64,000 bases of DNA from Flavimobilis sp052324925 (GTDB lineage: Bacteria; Actinomycetota; Actinomycetes; Actinomycetales; Cellulomonadaceae), in assembly GCA_052324925.1 (NCBI GenBank), contig JBQPRE010000005.1; one strand, written 5' to 3'. Each line of letters begins with the position of its first letter. The first letter of the stretch is position 1. Under the pieces are notes generated by a model. It was not told where the DNA came from, did not search any database, and saw only the letters and a list, made by a program, of their open reading frames with translations. This document shows, piece after piece, positions 17,641 through 30,003 of this stretch. A program made the position numbers and the translations under genes.

Positions 17641-18297
17641 ATGACTGACGAGACGACGCCCCCAGCGGCACATACACCCGTGCGTGCGACCACTGCCCCC
17701 ACCCGGCAGCGACGGCTTCTGTGGCCGATCCTCCTCGGTGCGCTCGTGCTCGCCGGGATCGATCAAGCCACGAAGGAGCTCGCGCTCGCGCGGCTCGAGC
17801 CCGGGGCCGAGACCCACTGGTTCCTCGGGGAGCTGCTCGGCTGGAAGCTCGTCTTCAATCCGGGCGCTGCACTGTCGATCGGCGAGGGCTTTACGTGGAT
17901 CCTCACGCTTCTCGTCGTCGGTGTCTCGATCGTCATCGTGCTGAGCTCGCGTCGGATCACGTCGCGTCCGTGGGCCTTCGCGCTCGCCCTCATCCTGGGT
18001 GGCGCGGTCGGCAACTTGGTGGATCGTCTCGCGCGGGATCCCGGCTTCGGGCACGGGCACGTCGTCGACTTCATCAACTACGCGGGATTCTTCGTCGGCA
18101 ATGTCGCGGACATCGCGATCGTCGGCGCAGCGATCCTCGTCGTCTGGCTCTCGTTCCGCGGGGTGCCCTTTGGTGACGAGTCCGGTCGTGCGCCCGCGAG
18201 CCCGACGGACGACAGCGCCCCCGCGGACGCGGATGCGACCGACGACGGTTCGGCCGAGGACGTGGACGCGCCGACGCACGAGGGCACCCCGTCGTGA
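17641..18297 (+). CDS. lspA: Lipoprotein signal peptidase LspA
   Basis: Membrane aspartyl protease (signal peptidase II) that removes signal peptides of diacylglyceryl-modified prolipoproteins. The 218-aa product has four predicted membrane spans, the FNPGAALS motif and the catalytic aspartates D143 (VVDFIN) and D157 (GNVAD). An acidic Asp/Ala-rich tail of about 40 residues follows the last span and is not part of the catalytic core. Its stop overlaps the next start. Confidence 0.94.
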   Translation: MTDETTPPAAHTPVRATTAPTRQRRLLWPILLGALVLAGIDQATKELALARLEPGAETHWFLGELLGWKLVFNPGAALSIGEGFTWILTLLVVGVSIVIVLSSRRITSRPWAFALALILGGAVGNLVDRLARDPGFGHGHVVDFINYAGFFVGNVADIAIVGAAILVVWLSFRGVPFGDESGRAPASPTDDSAPADADATDDGSAEDVDAPTHEGTPS

Positions 18298-19223
18298 CCT
18301 CACGCTCGCTGCCCGTTCCCGACGGTCTCGCCGGTGAGCGGGTCGATGCAGGCCTTGCGCGCCTGCTCGGCCTGTCCCGCTCGCGTGCCGCGGAGATCGC
18401 GGAGGCCGGGGGCGTCATCCTCGACGGCAAGGTCGTCGGCAAGTCGGACCGCCTCCCCGCTGGATCCTGGCTCGAGGTTGAGATCCCCGCGTCGACGCCG
18501 CACGTCGAGGTGCCGCCCGAGCCGGTCCCCGGCATGGTGATCCGCTACGACGATGACGATTGCGTCGTCATCGACAAACCTGTGGGCGTCGCGGCGCACG
18601 GCGCACCGGGGTGGACGGGACCGACGGTCGTCGGCGCGCTTGCCGCCGCCGGGTATCGCATCTCGACGTCGGGCGCTCCCGAGCGCCAGGGCATCGTGCA
18701 CCGTCTCGACGCAGGCACGAGCGGACTCATGGTCGTCGCCAAGAGCGAGCATGCGTACACGGTCCTCAAGCGTGCGTTCAAGGAGCGCACGGTCGAGAAG
18801 GTCTATCACGCGCTCGTCCAGGGGTATCCGGACCCGTCGGTCGGCACGATCGACGCACCCATCGGCCGCCACCCGTCCTCGGACTGGAAGTTCGCGGTCG
18901 TCGCGGGGGGCAAAGAGTCCGTGACGCACTACGAGGTTCTCGAGATGTTCCCGGCGGCGAGCCTCGTCGAGGTGCACCTCGAGACGGGGCGCACCCATCA
19001 GATCCGCGTGCACTTCTCCGCGCTGCGGCACCCGTGCGTCGGCGACACGATGTACGGCGCCGACCCGACGCTCGCGGAGCGCGCGGGCCTCTCGCGCCAG
19101 TGGCTGCACGCGATGCGGCTCGGTTTCGCGCACCCCTCCGACGGACGGTGGATCGAGGTGACGTCGGAGTACCCGGACGACCTGACGCACGCGCTCGACG
19201 TGGTCGCCGAGGGCTACCGGTGA
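18294..19223 (+). CDS. RluA/RluD family pseudouridine synthase
   Basis: Converts uridine to pseudouridine in rRNA. The 309-aa product has an N-terminal S4 RNA-binding domain (about 13-60) and the catalytic domain with HRLDAGTSGLMVVAKS, in which D139 is the expected nucleophile. The GTG overlaps the lspA stop (GTGA). The lspA-rluD pairing is widespread in bacteria. The exact target uridines cannot be read from the sequence. Confidence 0.9.
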   Translation: MTSRSLPVPDGLAGERVDAGLARLLGLSRSRAAEIAEAGGVILDGKVVGKSDRLPAGSWLEVEIPASTPHVEVPPEPVPGMVIRYDDDDCVVIDKPVGVAAHGAPGWTGPTVVGALAAAGYRISTSGAPERQGIVHRLDAGTSGLMVVAKSEHAYTVLKRAFKERTVEKVYHALVQGYPDPSVGTIDAPIGRHPSSDWKFAVVAGGKESVTHYEVLEMFPAASLVEVHLETGRTHQIRVHFSALRHPCVGDTMYGADPTLAERAGLSRQWLHAMRLGFAHPSDGRWIEVTSEYPDDLTHALDVVAEGYR

Positions 19224-19756
19224 GCTCCGACGGCACGCGTCCCGTCCTCGGTGAGGGGGCCGTGAGCGTCGTGCGTCTGGACGATGCGACGCGGCTCGGG
19301 GACTGCCTCGCCGTGCGGCTCGAGGTGTTCGTCGAGGAGCAGCGGGTTCCGCTCGACGAAGAGATCGACGCGCTCGACGACGCTGCGACGACGACGCACC
19401 TGCTCGCGCTCGACGCGGACGGCACGGTGCTCGGGACTGCGCGCGTCCTGGCAGACCCGGAGCACCCGGGTGAGATTCACGTGGGCCGGGTGGCCGTGCG
19501 AGCGATCGCACGCGGCCGGGGCGTGGGGCGCGCGCTCATGCACGCGGCCCACGCGGTCGCGTTGGCCGACCACGGCGTCGACGGCGCCGTGAGGTCTGTC
19601 CTCTCGGCGCAGGTGCAGGCGTTCGGCTTCTACGAGTCGCTCGGCTACACGGTCGTCGGCGAGACCTACCTCGATGCTGGGATCGAGCACCGGGACGCGT
19701 ACCTCGACCTCGCGCGGCCACCCGCCGAGGCCAAGAAGGTCGGCGGCTCGTCCTAG
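19220..19756 (+). CDS. GNAT family N-acetyltransferase
   Basis: A 178-aa protein with the GNAT acetyl-CoA-binding motif (about R-GRGVGRALM) and a C-terminal YESLGY segment. Overall similarity is to the ElaA-like branch; the substrate is unknown. The GTG at 19220 overlaps the preceding stop by 4 nt. A GTG at 19262 would remove 14 N-terminal residues and is an alternative start. Confidence 0.82.
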   Translation: MSSDGTRPVLGEGAVSVVRLDDATRLGDCLAVRLEVFVEEQRVPLDEEIDALDDAATTTHLLALDADGTVLGTARVLADPEHPGEIHVGRVAVRAIARGRGVGRALMHAAHAVALADHGVDGAVRSVLSAQVQAFGFYESLGYTVVGETYLDAGIEHRDAYLDLARPPAEAKKVGGSS

Positions 19757-19766
19757 ACTCGGGGGC
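19754..19766 (+). promoter_or_regulatory. -10 element of a probable leaderless promoter for dnaE
   Basis: TAGACT (19754-19759) lies 7 nt before the ATG, overlapping the end of the acetyltransferase gene. The intervening CGGGGGC could also act as a weak ribosome site. Confidence 0.45.
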
Positions 19767-22700
19767 ATGTCGCCGAGCACCTCTGAGGACTTCGTCCACC
19801 TGCACGTCCACACGGAGTACTCGATGCTCGACGGCGCGGCGCGCGTCGGTGACCTCATGAAAGAGGTCGAGCGTCAGGGCCAGGCGGCGATCGCGACGAC
19901 CGACCACGGCTACCTCTTCGGGGCCTTCGACTTCTGGCGTCAGGCGACGGCCACGGGGATCAAGCCGATCCTCGGGGTCGAGGCGTACGTGACCCCGGGT
20001 ACGAGCCGCTTCGACCAGACCCGGGTGCGTTTTGGCGTCCAGGGTCAGGAGTCCGACGACGTCTCGGCGCGTGGGGCGTACACCCACATGACGATGTGGG
20101 CGCGCAACAACGAGGGTCTGCACAACCTCTTCCGCGCGTCGTCGTACGCGTCGCTCGAGGGGCAGATGGGCAAGTGGCCGCGCATGGACCGCGACCTGCT
20201 CGAGCGCTACTCGGGGGGTCTCATCGCATCGACGGGCTGCCCGTCGGGCGAGGTCCAGACGCGGCTCCGGCTCGGCCAGTGGGACGAGGCTGTGCGTGTC
20301 GCGGGCGAGCTGCAGGACATCTTCGGCAAGGAGTACTTCTACGTCGAACTCATGGACCACGGGCTGGACATCGAGACGCGCGTGTCCGCGCAGCTCCTCG
20401 AGCTCTCGCAGAAGATCGGCGCCCCGCTCCTTGCGACCAACGACCTCCATTACGTGCGCGAGGAGGATGCTGCGAGCCAGGAGGCGCTCCTTGCGATCAA
20501 CTCCGGCTCGGCGCTCACGGAGCCGACGTACGAGCAGGGTGGCAACCGCTTTGCCTTCCAGGGCACGGGCTACTACGTGAAGAGCGCCGCCGAGATGCGG
20601 CGGCTCTTCGCCGACCACCCCGAGGCGTGCGACAACACCCTCCTCGTCGCGGAGCAGTGCGAGGTGTCGTTCGACACCTCGGCGAACTACATGCCGAACT
20701 ACCCTTGCCCTCCGGGCGAGGATGAGACGAGCTGGTTCATCAAGGAGGTCGAGACCGGCCTCCGCGTGCGCTACCCGGACGGCATCCCCGACGATGTGCG
20801 CCGTCAGGCTGACTACGAGGTCGGCGTCATCGTTCAGATGGGCTTCCCCGGCTACTTCCTCGTCGTCGCGGACTTCATCAACTGGGCGAAGAACAACGGC
20901 ATCCGTGTCGGGCCGGGCCGTGGTTCGGGAGCGGGCTCGATGGCCGCCTACGCGATGCGCATCACCGACCTCGACCCGCTGCAGCACGGCCTCATCTTCG
21001 AGCGGTTCCTCAACCCCGAGCGCGTCTCGATGCCCGACTTCGACGTCGACTTCGACGAGCGTCGGCGGGGCGAGGTCATCCGGTACGTCACCGAGAAGTA
21101 CGGCGAGGACCGCGTCGCGCAGATCGTCACCTACGGCACGATCAAGGCCAAGCAGGCTCTCAAGGACTCCTCGCGTCTGCTCGGTTTCCCGTTCGCCATG
21201 GGCGAGAAGCTCACCAAGGCGATGCCGCCCGCGATCATGGGCAAGGACATCAGCCTCACGGGGATCTTCGACCCGTCGGACAAGCGGTACCACGAGGCCG
21301 ACGAGTTCCGGCAGATCCACACCGCCGACCCAGACGCACAGCGCGTCGTCGAGATGGCGCGTGGCATCGAGGGCCTCAAGCGCCAGTGGGGAGTCCACGC
21401 GGCCGGCGTCATCATGTCGAGCGACCCGCTCATCGACATCATCCCGATCATGCGGCGGCCCCAGGACGGCGCGGTCATCACGCAGTTCGACTACCCGACG
21501 TCCGAGGGCCTCGGCCTCATCAAGATGGACTTCCTCGGCCTGCGCAACCTCACGATCCTTGACGATGCGCTCGAGAACATCGTGATGAACGGCAAGGAGC
21601 CGCTCGTCCTCGAGGACCTCGAGCTCGATGACGTGGCGAGCTATCAGCTCCTTTCGCGCGGTGACACGCTCGGGGTCTTCCAGCTCGACGGCGGTCCCAT
21701 GCGGTCGCTCCTGCGCCTCATGAAGCCCGACAACTTCGAAGACATCTCGGCGGTCCTCGCGCTCTACCGCCCGGGCCCCATGGGCGTGAACTCGCACACG
21801 AACTATGCGCTGCGCAAGAACGGGCTCCAGGAGATCACCCCGATCCATCCGGAGCTCGCGGATCCTCTCTCGGAGATCCTCGACGGCACCTACGGCCTCA
21901 TCGTCTACCAGGAGCAGGTCATGGCGGCCGCGCAGAAGGTCGCCGGGTTCTCGCTCGGTCAGGCCGACGTGCTGCGGCGGGCCATGGGCAAGAAGAAGAA
22001 GTCCGAGCTCGACAAGCAGCAGGCGGACTTCTTCGCGGGCATGACAGCCCACGGCTTCTCCTCCGAGGCGCAGCAGGCGTTGTGGAACGTCCTTGAGTCG
22101 TTCGCCGACTACGCCTTCAACAAGGCGCACACGGCCGCGTACGGGCTTGTCTCGTACTGGACCGCGTACCTCAAGGCGCACTACCCGGGTGAGTACATGG
22201 CTGCGCTCCTCACGAGCGTGCGCGACGACAAAGACAAGTCGGCGCTCTACCTCGGTGAGTGTCGACACATGGGCATCACGGTGCTCCCGCCCGACGTCAA
22301 CTCCTCGGCCGCGAACTTCACCGCGGTCGGAGCCGACATCCGCTTCGGGCTCACCGCGATCCGCAACGTGGGCGCCAACGTCGTCGACGCGATCGTTCGT
22401 GCGCGCGAGGAGAAGGGGGACTTCACCTCGTTCACCGACTTCCTCGACAAGGTTCCGGCGGTCGTGTGCAACAAGCGCACGATCGAGTCGCTCATCAAGG
22501 GCGGCGCGTTCGACTCGCTCGGCCACACGCGTCGCGCGCTCGTCATGGTCCACGAGCAGGCGGTCGACGCCGTGATCGGCGTCAAGCGCAAGGAGGCCGA
22601 GGGGCAGTTCGACCTCTTCGCCGACTTCGGAGGTGCGGACGAGGACGCCGTCGGCTTCTCGGTGGAGGTCCCGGACCTGCCCGACTGGGACAAGAAGCAG

Positions 22701-23321
22701 CTCCTCGCCTTCGAGCGCGACATGCTCGGGCTCTATGTGTCCGACCACCCCCTCTCGGGCCTCGAGCACGTTCTCGAGCGTGCTGCCGAGACCTCGGTGG
22801 CGAGCCTCATCGCCGACGAGGCGCGGCCTGACGGCTCGACGGTCGTCATCGCGGGGCTCATCACGGGGCTCCAGCGCAAGATGTCGAAGAACGGCAACCC
22901 GTGGGCTGCGGTAACCATCGAGGACCTCGAGGGCTCGATCGAGGTGATGTTCTTCGGCGAGACCTACACGGCCTACTCGACCGTGCTCGCAGAGGACCAG
23001 ATCGTCGTGCTGAGAGGCCGCGTGCGTCGCCGCGACGAGTCGATGTCGCTTCAGGCGATGGAGCTCTCGTTGCCTGACCTCTCGGTGGGTCCCGACGCTC
23101 CCGTGCGCGTCGTCGTGCCGGAGTCGCGGTGCACACAGTCGGAGATCGAGAAGCTGCGCGAGATCCTTCGGGCGCACCCGGGATCCTCCGAGGTCCACAT
23201 CCGTGTGACGCGACCTGGGCGTGCCACGCTCCTGCGCGCTGCTGACCGGTTCCGGGTCGACCGCACCCCTGCGCTCTTCGGCGACCTCAAGGTCCTCTTC
23301 GGTCCGAGCTGCCTCGGCTGA
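19767..23321 (+). CDS. dnaE: DNA polymerase III alpha subunit DnaE
   Basis: Replicative C-family polymerase. The 1184-aa product has an N-terminal PHP domain (HLHVHTEYSMLDG near residue 10), the palm with PDFDVDFDE (423-431), whose D426 and D428 are catalytic, the fingers, helix-hairpin-helix, and a C-terminal OB fold (VVIAGLITGLQRKMSKNG). Length and N-terminus match DnaE1 rather than the mutagenic DnaE2. It appears to be transcribed from its own promoter immediately upstream. Confidence 0.97.
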   Translation: MSPSTSEDFVHLHVHTEYSMLDGAARVGDLMKEVERQGQAAIATTDHGYLFGAFDFWRQATATGIKPILGVEAYVTPGTSRFDQTRVRFGVQGQESDDVSARGAYTHMTMWARNNEGLHNLFRASSYASLEGQMGKWPRMDRDLLERYSGGLIASTGCPSGEVQTRLRLGQWDEAVRVAGELQDIFGKEYFYVELMDHGLDIETRVSAQLLELSQKIGAPLLATNDLHYVREEDAASQEALLAINSGSALTEPTYEQGGNRFAFQGTGYYVKSAAEMRRLFADHPEACDNTLLVAEQCEVSFDTSANYMPNYPCPPGEDETSWFIKEVETGLRVRYPDGIPDDVRRQADYEVGVIVQMGFPGYFLVVADFINWAKNNGIRVGPGRGSGAGSMAAYAMRITDLDPLQHGLIFERFLNPERVSMPDFDVDFDERRRGEVIRYVTEKYGEDRVAQIVTYGTIKAKQALKDSSRLLGFPFAMGEKLTKAMPPAIMGKDISLTGIFDPSDKRYHEADEFRQIHTADPDAQRVVEMARGIEGLKRQWGVHAAGVIMSSDPLIDIIPIMRRPQDGAVITQFDYPTSEGLGLIKMDFLGLRNLTILDDALENIVMNGKEPLVLEDLELDDVASYQLLSRGDTLGVFQLDGGPMRSLLRLMKPDNFEDISAVLALYRPGPMGVNSHTNYALRKNGLQEITPIHPELADPLSEILDGTYGLIVYQEQVMAAAQKVAGFSLGQADVLRRAMGKKKKSELDKQQADFFAGMTAHGFSSEAQQALWNVLESFADYAFNKAHTAAYGLVSYWTAYLKAHYPGEYMAALLTSVRDDKDKSALYLGECRHMGITVLPPDVNSSAANFTAVGADIRFGLTAIRNVGANVVDAIVRAREEKGDFTSFTDFLDKVPAVVCNKRTIESLIKGGAFDSLGHTRRALVMVHEQAVDAVIGVKRKEAEGQFDLFADFGGADEDAVGFSVEVPDLPDWDKKQLLAFERDMLGLYVSDHPLSGLEHVLERAAETSVASLIADEARPDGSTVVIAGLITGLQRKMSKNGNPWAAVTIEDLEGSIEVMFFGETYTAYSTVLAEDQIVVLRGRVRRRDESMSLQAMELSLPDLSVGPDAPVRVVVPESRCTQSEIEKLREILRAHPGSSEVHIRVTRPGRATLLRAADRFRVDRTPALFGDLKVLFGPSCLG

Positions 23322-23370
23322 CGCCGCGCGCACCGGTCCGTCCACCATCGCTCCCTCCCGAAAGGCCATC

Positions 23371-23778
23371 GTGCGCTCCCTCACCCCTGAGCAGACGATC
23401 TTCCTCACTGAGCGGCACCTCGCCACGCTCACGACGCTGCGTGCCGACGGCACGCCGCACGTGGTTCCCGTCGCGTTCACGTGGGACGGGGACGCGCACC
23501 TCATCCGCATCACGACCGAGCGCACGAGCGTCAAGGCGCGCAACATCGCGCGCGGTGACGGTGCAGGTGGCCCGGCACGGGTGGCGATCTGTCAGGTCGA
23601 CGGCGGACGGTGGCTGACCGCCGAGGGCACGGCGACCGTCTCGGACGACCCGGCCGAGGTTGCTGAAGCCGTCCGTCGGTATGCCGTGCGCTACCGGAAG
23701 CTGGAGGACAACCCGGAGCGCATCGTGCTGCTCGTGCGCCCTGACCGTGTGCTCGGGTCGGGGTACATGACGCGGTGA
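23371..23778 (+). CDS. PPOX-class split-barrel protein, probably F420-dependent
   Basis: A 135-aa protein of the pyridoxamine-oxidase-like fold (PPOX class). Actinobacterial members of this length mostly use coenzyme F420 or flavin to reduce small substrates. Visible features are the N-terminal LATLTTLRADGTPHVVPVAF strand pair and SVKARNIARG. The GTG at 23371 follows AAAGG at 5 nt. It lies 49 nt after dnaE; the substrate is unknown. Confidence 0.78.
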   Translation: MRSLTPEQTIFLTERHLATLTTLRADGTPHVVPVAFTWDGDAHLIRITTERTSVKARNIARGDGAGGPARVAICQVDGGRWLTAEGTATVSDDPAEVAEAVRRYAVRYRKLEDNPERIVLLVRPDRVLGSGYMTR

Positions 23779-23841
23779 GGCGCGGTCATGCCCGACGCTC
23801 GTCTGTCAGGGGGCGGCGCGGGCGCCTGCGAGAATGGATCC

Positions 23842-24069
23842 ATGCACGACGTGACGATCCGCGATGAGTCCATCCGCCTCGGCCAGTTCCTCAAGCTGGC
23901 TGACCTTGCCGAGTCCGGAGCCGAGGCGCGTGACCTCGTGACCGAGGGTGAGGTACGCGTCAACGGAGAGTTCGACACGCGCCGTGGACGTCAGCTCGTC
24001 CCCGGTGACGTCGTCGAGGTCGCGGGGCCCGGTGGGACCCGATCGGCGCGCGTCGTACGCGACGCCTGA
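23842..24069 (+). CDS. Small S4-domain RNA-binding protein
   Basis: A 75-aa protein made almost entirely of one S4 domain (LGQFLKLADLAESGAEARDL, then EGEVRVNGE), similar to the YbcJ/YaaA group. It probably binds structured RNA, perhaps rRNA. The ATG at 23842 is chosen because the family fold begins about 10 residues later; the frame continues upstream but is not supported. Confidence 0.8.
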   Translation: MHDVTIRDESIRLGQFLKLADLAESGAEARDLVTEGEVRVNGEFDTRRGRQLVPGDVVEVAGPGGTRSARVVRDA

Positions 24070-24128
24070 TCCCCGGCCCAGCCGCGTCCGCTCGGCGAAA
24101 TCCAGTGCAGCCTGTGTCCCGTGAGGGC

Positions 24129-24140
24129 TAGGCTCGAGCG
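24129..24140 (+). promoter_or_regulatory. -10 element of a probable leaderless promoter for hisD
   Basis: TAGGCT (24129-24134) lies exactly 6 nt before the GTG start and no Shine-Dalgarno fits between them. Confidence 0.55.
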
Positions 24141-25469
24141 GTGATCAACCGTCTGGACCTGCGTGGTCGCTCCCTGTCCGCCCGTGAGCTTGCTGCGGTT
24201 CTGCCGCGTCCCGAGGTCGGCGTCGAGGACGCGACCCGGGTCGTCGCCCCCGTCGTGGAGGACGTGCGTGCGCGCGGCGCTGCAGCGCTGCGTGACTACG
24301 CCGAGACGTTCGACCGGGTCCGGCCCGAACATCTTCGGGTGCCCGCTGAGGCGATGACGGCGGCGCTCGCCAGCCTCCCGACCGAGCTCCGCGCGGCACT
24401 CGATGAGACGATCGCGCGGGTCCGCGCGGTCCACGCGGCCCAGCGACCCGCCGACTTCACTGTCGACGTGGCCCCGGGGGCGACCGTGCGTCAGCGGTGG
24501 ATCCCCGTCCAGCGCGTCGGCCTCTATGTTCCTGGCGGTCTCGCGGTCTACCCGTCCTCGGTCATCATGAACGTGGTCGCGGCTCAGGAGGCCGGGGTTG
24601 CCTCGCTCGCGGTGACATCCCCGCCCCAGGCTGTCGATGGCGGGCTGCCGAACGCGACGATCCTCGCGGCGTGCGAGCTCCTCGGCGTCGAGGAGGTCTA
24701 CGCGGCAGGTGGCGCACAGGCCATCGCGATGTTCGCGTACGGCGCGGTCGGCTCCGAGCCGCAGGACGGCGAGATCCTCGCCGAACCGGTTGACGTCATC
24801 ACAGGCCCGGGCAACGTCTATGTTGCCGCGGCGAAGCGGCTCGTCCGGGGCGTCGTCGGAATCGATGCTGAAGCCGGGCCGACCGAGATCGCGATCCTTG
24901 CGGATGCGACCGCTGACGCCGAGCACGTTGCGGCCGACCTGCTGAGCCAGGCGGAGCACGATCCGATGGCGGCGTCGGTGCTCGTCACGGACTCCCTCGA
25001 GCTGGCGGACGCGGTCGAGGGTGCGCTCGCACGGCGGTCCGCAGCGACGAAGCACGTCGAGCGTGTTGCGACGGCTCTCGGCGGCCCGCAGTCGGCGATC
25101 GTCCTTGTCGACGACATCGAGCAAGGTCTTGCGGTCGTCAACGCCTACGGCGCCGAACACCTGGAGATCCAGACGGCCGACGCGGCTGCGCTCGCGAACC
25201 GTGTGACGAGTGCGGGAGCGATCTTCGTCGGCGCCTACTCGCCGGTTCCGCTCGGCGACTACATGGCGGGCTCCAACCACGTTCTTCCGACGGGTGGCTG
25301 CGCGCACTACTCGAGCGGCCTCGGGGTGCACTCGTTCATGAGGGCCGTCCAGGTGGTCGACTACTCGCGTTCCGCGCTCGAGGAGATTGCCGGTCGCATC
25401 GTGACCTTCGCTGACGCGGAGGACCTTCCTGCGCACGGTGAAGCGGTGCGCGCGCGCTTCGAGAGCTGA
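24141..25469 (+). CDS. hisD: Histidinol dehydrogenase HisD
   Basis: NAD-dependent, zinc-requiring enzyme that oxidises histidinol to histidine in two steps. The 442-aa product shows the signature GPGNVYVAAAKR, the GPTEIAI and QAEHD segments, and GSNHVLPTGG near the C-terminus. The GTG start is supported by the -10 hexamer just before it. The ASCH gene begins 1 nt after the stop. hisC is about 4.5 kb away, so the usual hisD-hisC-hisB series is interrupted here. Confidence 0.96.
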   Translation: MINRLDLRGRSLSARELAAVLPRPEVGVEDATRVVAPVVEDVRARGAAALRDYAETFDRVRPEHLRVPAEAMTAALASLPTELRAALDETIARVRAVHAAQRPADFTVDVAPGATVRQRWIPVQRVGLYVPGGLAVYPSSVIMNVVAAQEAGVASLAVTSPPQAVDGGLPNATILAACELLGVEEVYAAGGAQAIAMFAYGAVGSEPQDGEILAEPVDVITGPGNVYVAAAKRLVRGVVGIDAEAGPTEIAILADATADAEHVAADLLSQAEHDPMAASVLVTDSLELADAVEGALARRSAATKHVERVATALGGPQSAIVLVDDIEQGLAVVNAYGAEHLEIQTADAAALANRVTSAGAIFVGAYSPVPLGDYMAGSNHVLPTGGCAHYSSGLGVHSFMRAVQVVDYSRSALEEIAGRIVTFADAEDLPAHGEAVRARFES

Positions 25470-25470
25470 G

Positions 25471-25956
25471 ATGTCGCCCGATCTCGCAGCCGCCCAGGCG
25501 ATGTGGCGGGCGTACGCCGCATCGGGAGCTGTCCCAGCGGACACCCGCCCTGTGGGCATCGAGTCTTTTGGTGACAGTCCGCGTCTCGCAGACGAGCTCC
25601 TCCACCTTGTGCTGACGGGGGCCAAGCGTGGCACGGCGACGCTCGAGGCCGAGGTGACCGCGGGTGGAGAGACCGCGCCCGCTGTGGATGATCACTGGGT
25701 GATGTGCGACGGCGCTGGCATGCCGCGGTGCGTGCTGCGCACGACGACCGTCGAGGCTGTGCGGTTCGACGAGGTCGACGAGGACTTTGCCCGGGCCGAG
25801 GGTGAGGGTGACCTCTCGCTCGAGTCATGGCGTGAGGGGCACGAGCGATACTGGAAGCGCGCCGCGGTGCGTCTCGGGGTGCCGTTCGGTCCGGGCAGCA
25901 TCGTCATTGCTGAGCGTTTCGTCGTCGTGTGGCCGCCCGAGGTCGCTGACCACTGA
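25471..25956 (+). CDS. ASCH domain protein
   Basis: A 161-aa protein of the ASCH (COG4405, YhfF-like) type, a PUA-related fold thought to bind RNA or a nucleotide. The core segments LVLTGAKRGTATLE, VMCDGAGMPRCVLRTTTVE and EGEGDLSLESWREGH fit the family. It starts 1 nt after hisD and is probably cotranscribed with it. No catalytic role is established. Confidence 0.82.
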   Translation: MSPDLAAAQAMWRAYAASGAVPADTRPVGIESFGDSPRLADELLHLVLTGAKRGTATLEAEVTAGGETAPAVDDHWVMCDGAGMPRCVLRTTTVEAVRFDEVDEDFARAEGEGDLSLESWREGHERYWKRAAVRLGVPFGPGSIVIAERFVVVWPPEVADH

Positions 25957-26032
25957 GTCCGCGACCGATCGCCGGACGGAACTGGCGGACGTGAGGTGGG
26001 AGACACGCGCCTCTGGGGCGGCTCGAGCAGGG

Positions 26033-26941
26033 TCAGGAGAGCCTGAGCAGGGTCCTCACGTTGCGCGTCGTCGTGCTGGCGAACTTCTTGCGGGCGAGCG
26101 TCTTCGCGAGCGGGGTCGTGAGGGACGAGCCGCGGGGGCAGCGCCACCACAGTGCGTCGAGGCCGACGGCCGCGAGCCGTGCTGCGAGCTCTGCCGGTGG
26201 GTGCTGCCAGCTCTCGATGAGATCGCCAGCCGGCTCGTCGCGCTCGGCGCCTCCGACGAGAAATGCGGCGGCGACGACCGAGCAGGCCTCGGTGCGTCCC
26301 GTGCGCATCCGTAGCTCGGTGACGCGCTCCTGGGCTGCGGCATTCGCGGCGAGGGCATCGTCGAGGGTCCGGCGCGAGGACGCGCGAGCACGCACCTCGG
26401 CGAGGCGGCTGCCTTCGGGGGCGTCGATCGACGACGGGCCGGGGGCAGCCGTGGGCTCGGGCGTGGTCGCCTGCGGGGGTGGAAGCTCTGCTGAGGTCGG
26501 CTCGGGGGCCTGGGGCTCGAGGTCCAGCGCTGCTGCGGTCTCCTGCGCGAGCTGGTCCTGCGTGAGTGCTGTCGCCTCACGTAGCAAGCCGGGCTCGGTC
26601 GAGAACGCGACGTAGATGTGCCACGCGTCGTCGCCCACCCACGGCGCGCCGGCAGCGAGGTCCTCGATGAGCTCGAGCGGGACGAGCGCGATGTGCGCGT
26701 CGAAGTCGAAGTGTTCGCTGACAGCCTTTTCGAGCTCTGCGCGCACCTCGGCGTGCGGCCGCTCGGATCCGACGTCGAGCAGGACGTTGCCGCTCGCGAG
26801 GACTGTCCGGACCTGGCTCGCACCGGTGCGCGTGATGACGTCGCGCAGCTCGTACATGGCGATCGTGCGCCCTCCGACGTTGACGCCCCGCAGGAGTGCG
26901 GCGAGCCGGACATCGGTGGGGGCAACTTCAGGTGCGGGCAT
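26033..26941 (-). CDS. DUF1697 protein with a large central insertion
   Basis: Both ends match DUF1697: the start has LLRGVNVGG, ELRDVITRTGA and ASGNVLLD, and the end has RGSSLTTPLAKTLARKK followed by TRNVRTLL. Typical members are about 180 aa; this one is 302 because about 110-125 residues (roughly 132-250) rich in Pro, Ala, Thr and Glu are inserted before the last part of the fold. Function of the family is unknown. It is transcribed toward hisD-ASCH from an apparent leaderless promoter. Confidence 0.72.
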   Translation of the reverse strand: MPAPEVAPTDVRLAALLRGVNVGGRTIAMYELRDVITRTGASQVRTVLASGNVLLDVGSERPHAEVRAELEKAVSEHFDFDAHIALVPLELIEDLAAGAPWVGDDAWHIYVAFSTEPGLLREATALTQDQLAQETAAALDLEPQAPEPTSAELPPPQATTPEPTAAPGPSSIDAPEGSRLAEVRARASSRRTLDDALAANAAAQERVTELRMRTGRTEACSVVAAAFLVGGAERDEPAGDLIESWQHPPAELAARLAAVGLDALWWRCPRGSSLTTPLAKTLARKKFASTTTRNVRTLLRLS

Positions 26942-26953
26942 AGGGCGAGGCTA
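26942..26953 (-). promoter_or_regulatory. -10 element of a probable leaderless promoter for the DUF1697 gene
   Basis: On the minus strand TAGCCT (26953-26948) is followed by 6 nt and then the ATG. Confidence 0.5.
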
Positions 26954-27048
26954 GCGCGACGGCGTCCGGCCGTCCTCATCGGTGACCGTGATAAAGACGG
27001 CGATCACCGTGCGTGCGCGGCGGTGTCGATGCGTGGGCAAGGGCTGGC

Positions 27049-29829
<2,781 letters not shown>

Positions 29830-29842
29830 GGTTCCCAGCCTA
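29830..29842 (-). promoter_or_regulatory. -10 element of a probable leaderless promoter for recQ
   Basis: On the minus strand TAGGCT (29842-29837) is followed by 7 nt (GGGAACC) and then the ATG. It diverges from the hisC promoter 175 bp away. Confidence 0.5.
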
Positions 29843-30003
29843 CGGACAGTCACCGACATGTGTGGCCTGCGCACGCACCTGCGGTGGACGGCACGTCGGA
29901 GCGCCCCGCCGGGGTCGGATCGACCGCGGCGTGCGAGGCGCCGGACGCCGCGTGCGACGGCCCAGAGCGTGGAATCAGATGCCGCCCGAGGTCGCCCGAG
30001 TCC

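Noticed and set aside
19536..23546. A very long open frame antisense to dnaE (and similar long minus-strand frames opposite murE-murF and argH)
   Set aside because: High GC content with strong third-position bias keeps antisense frames open. The predicted proteins are Arg/Asp/Val-rich without any domain, and the sense genes are unmistakable.
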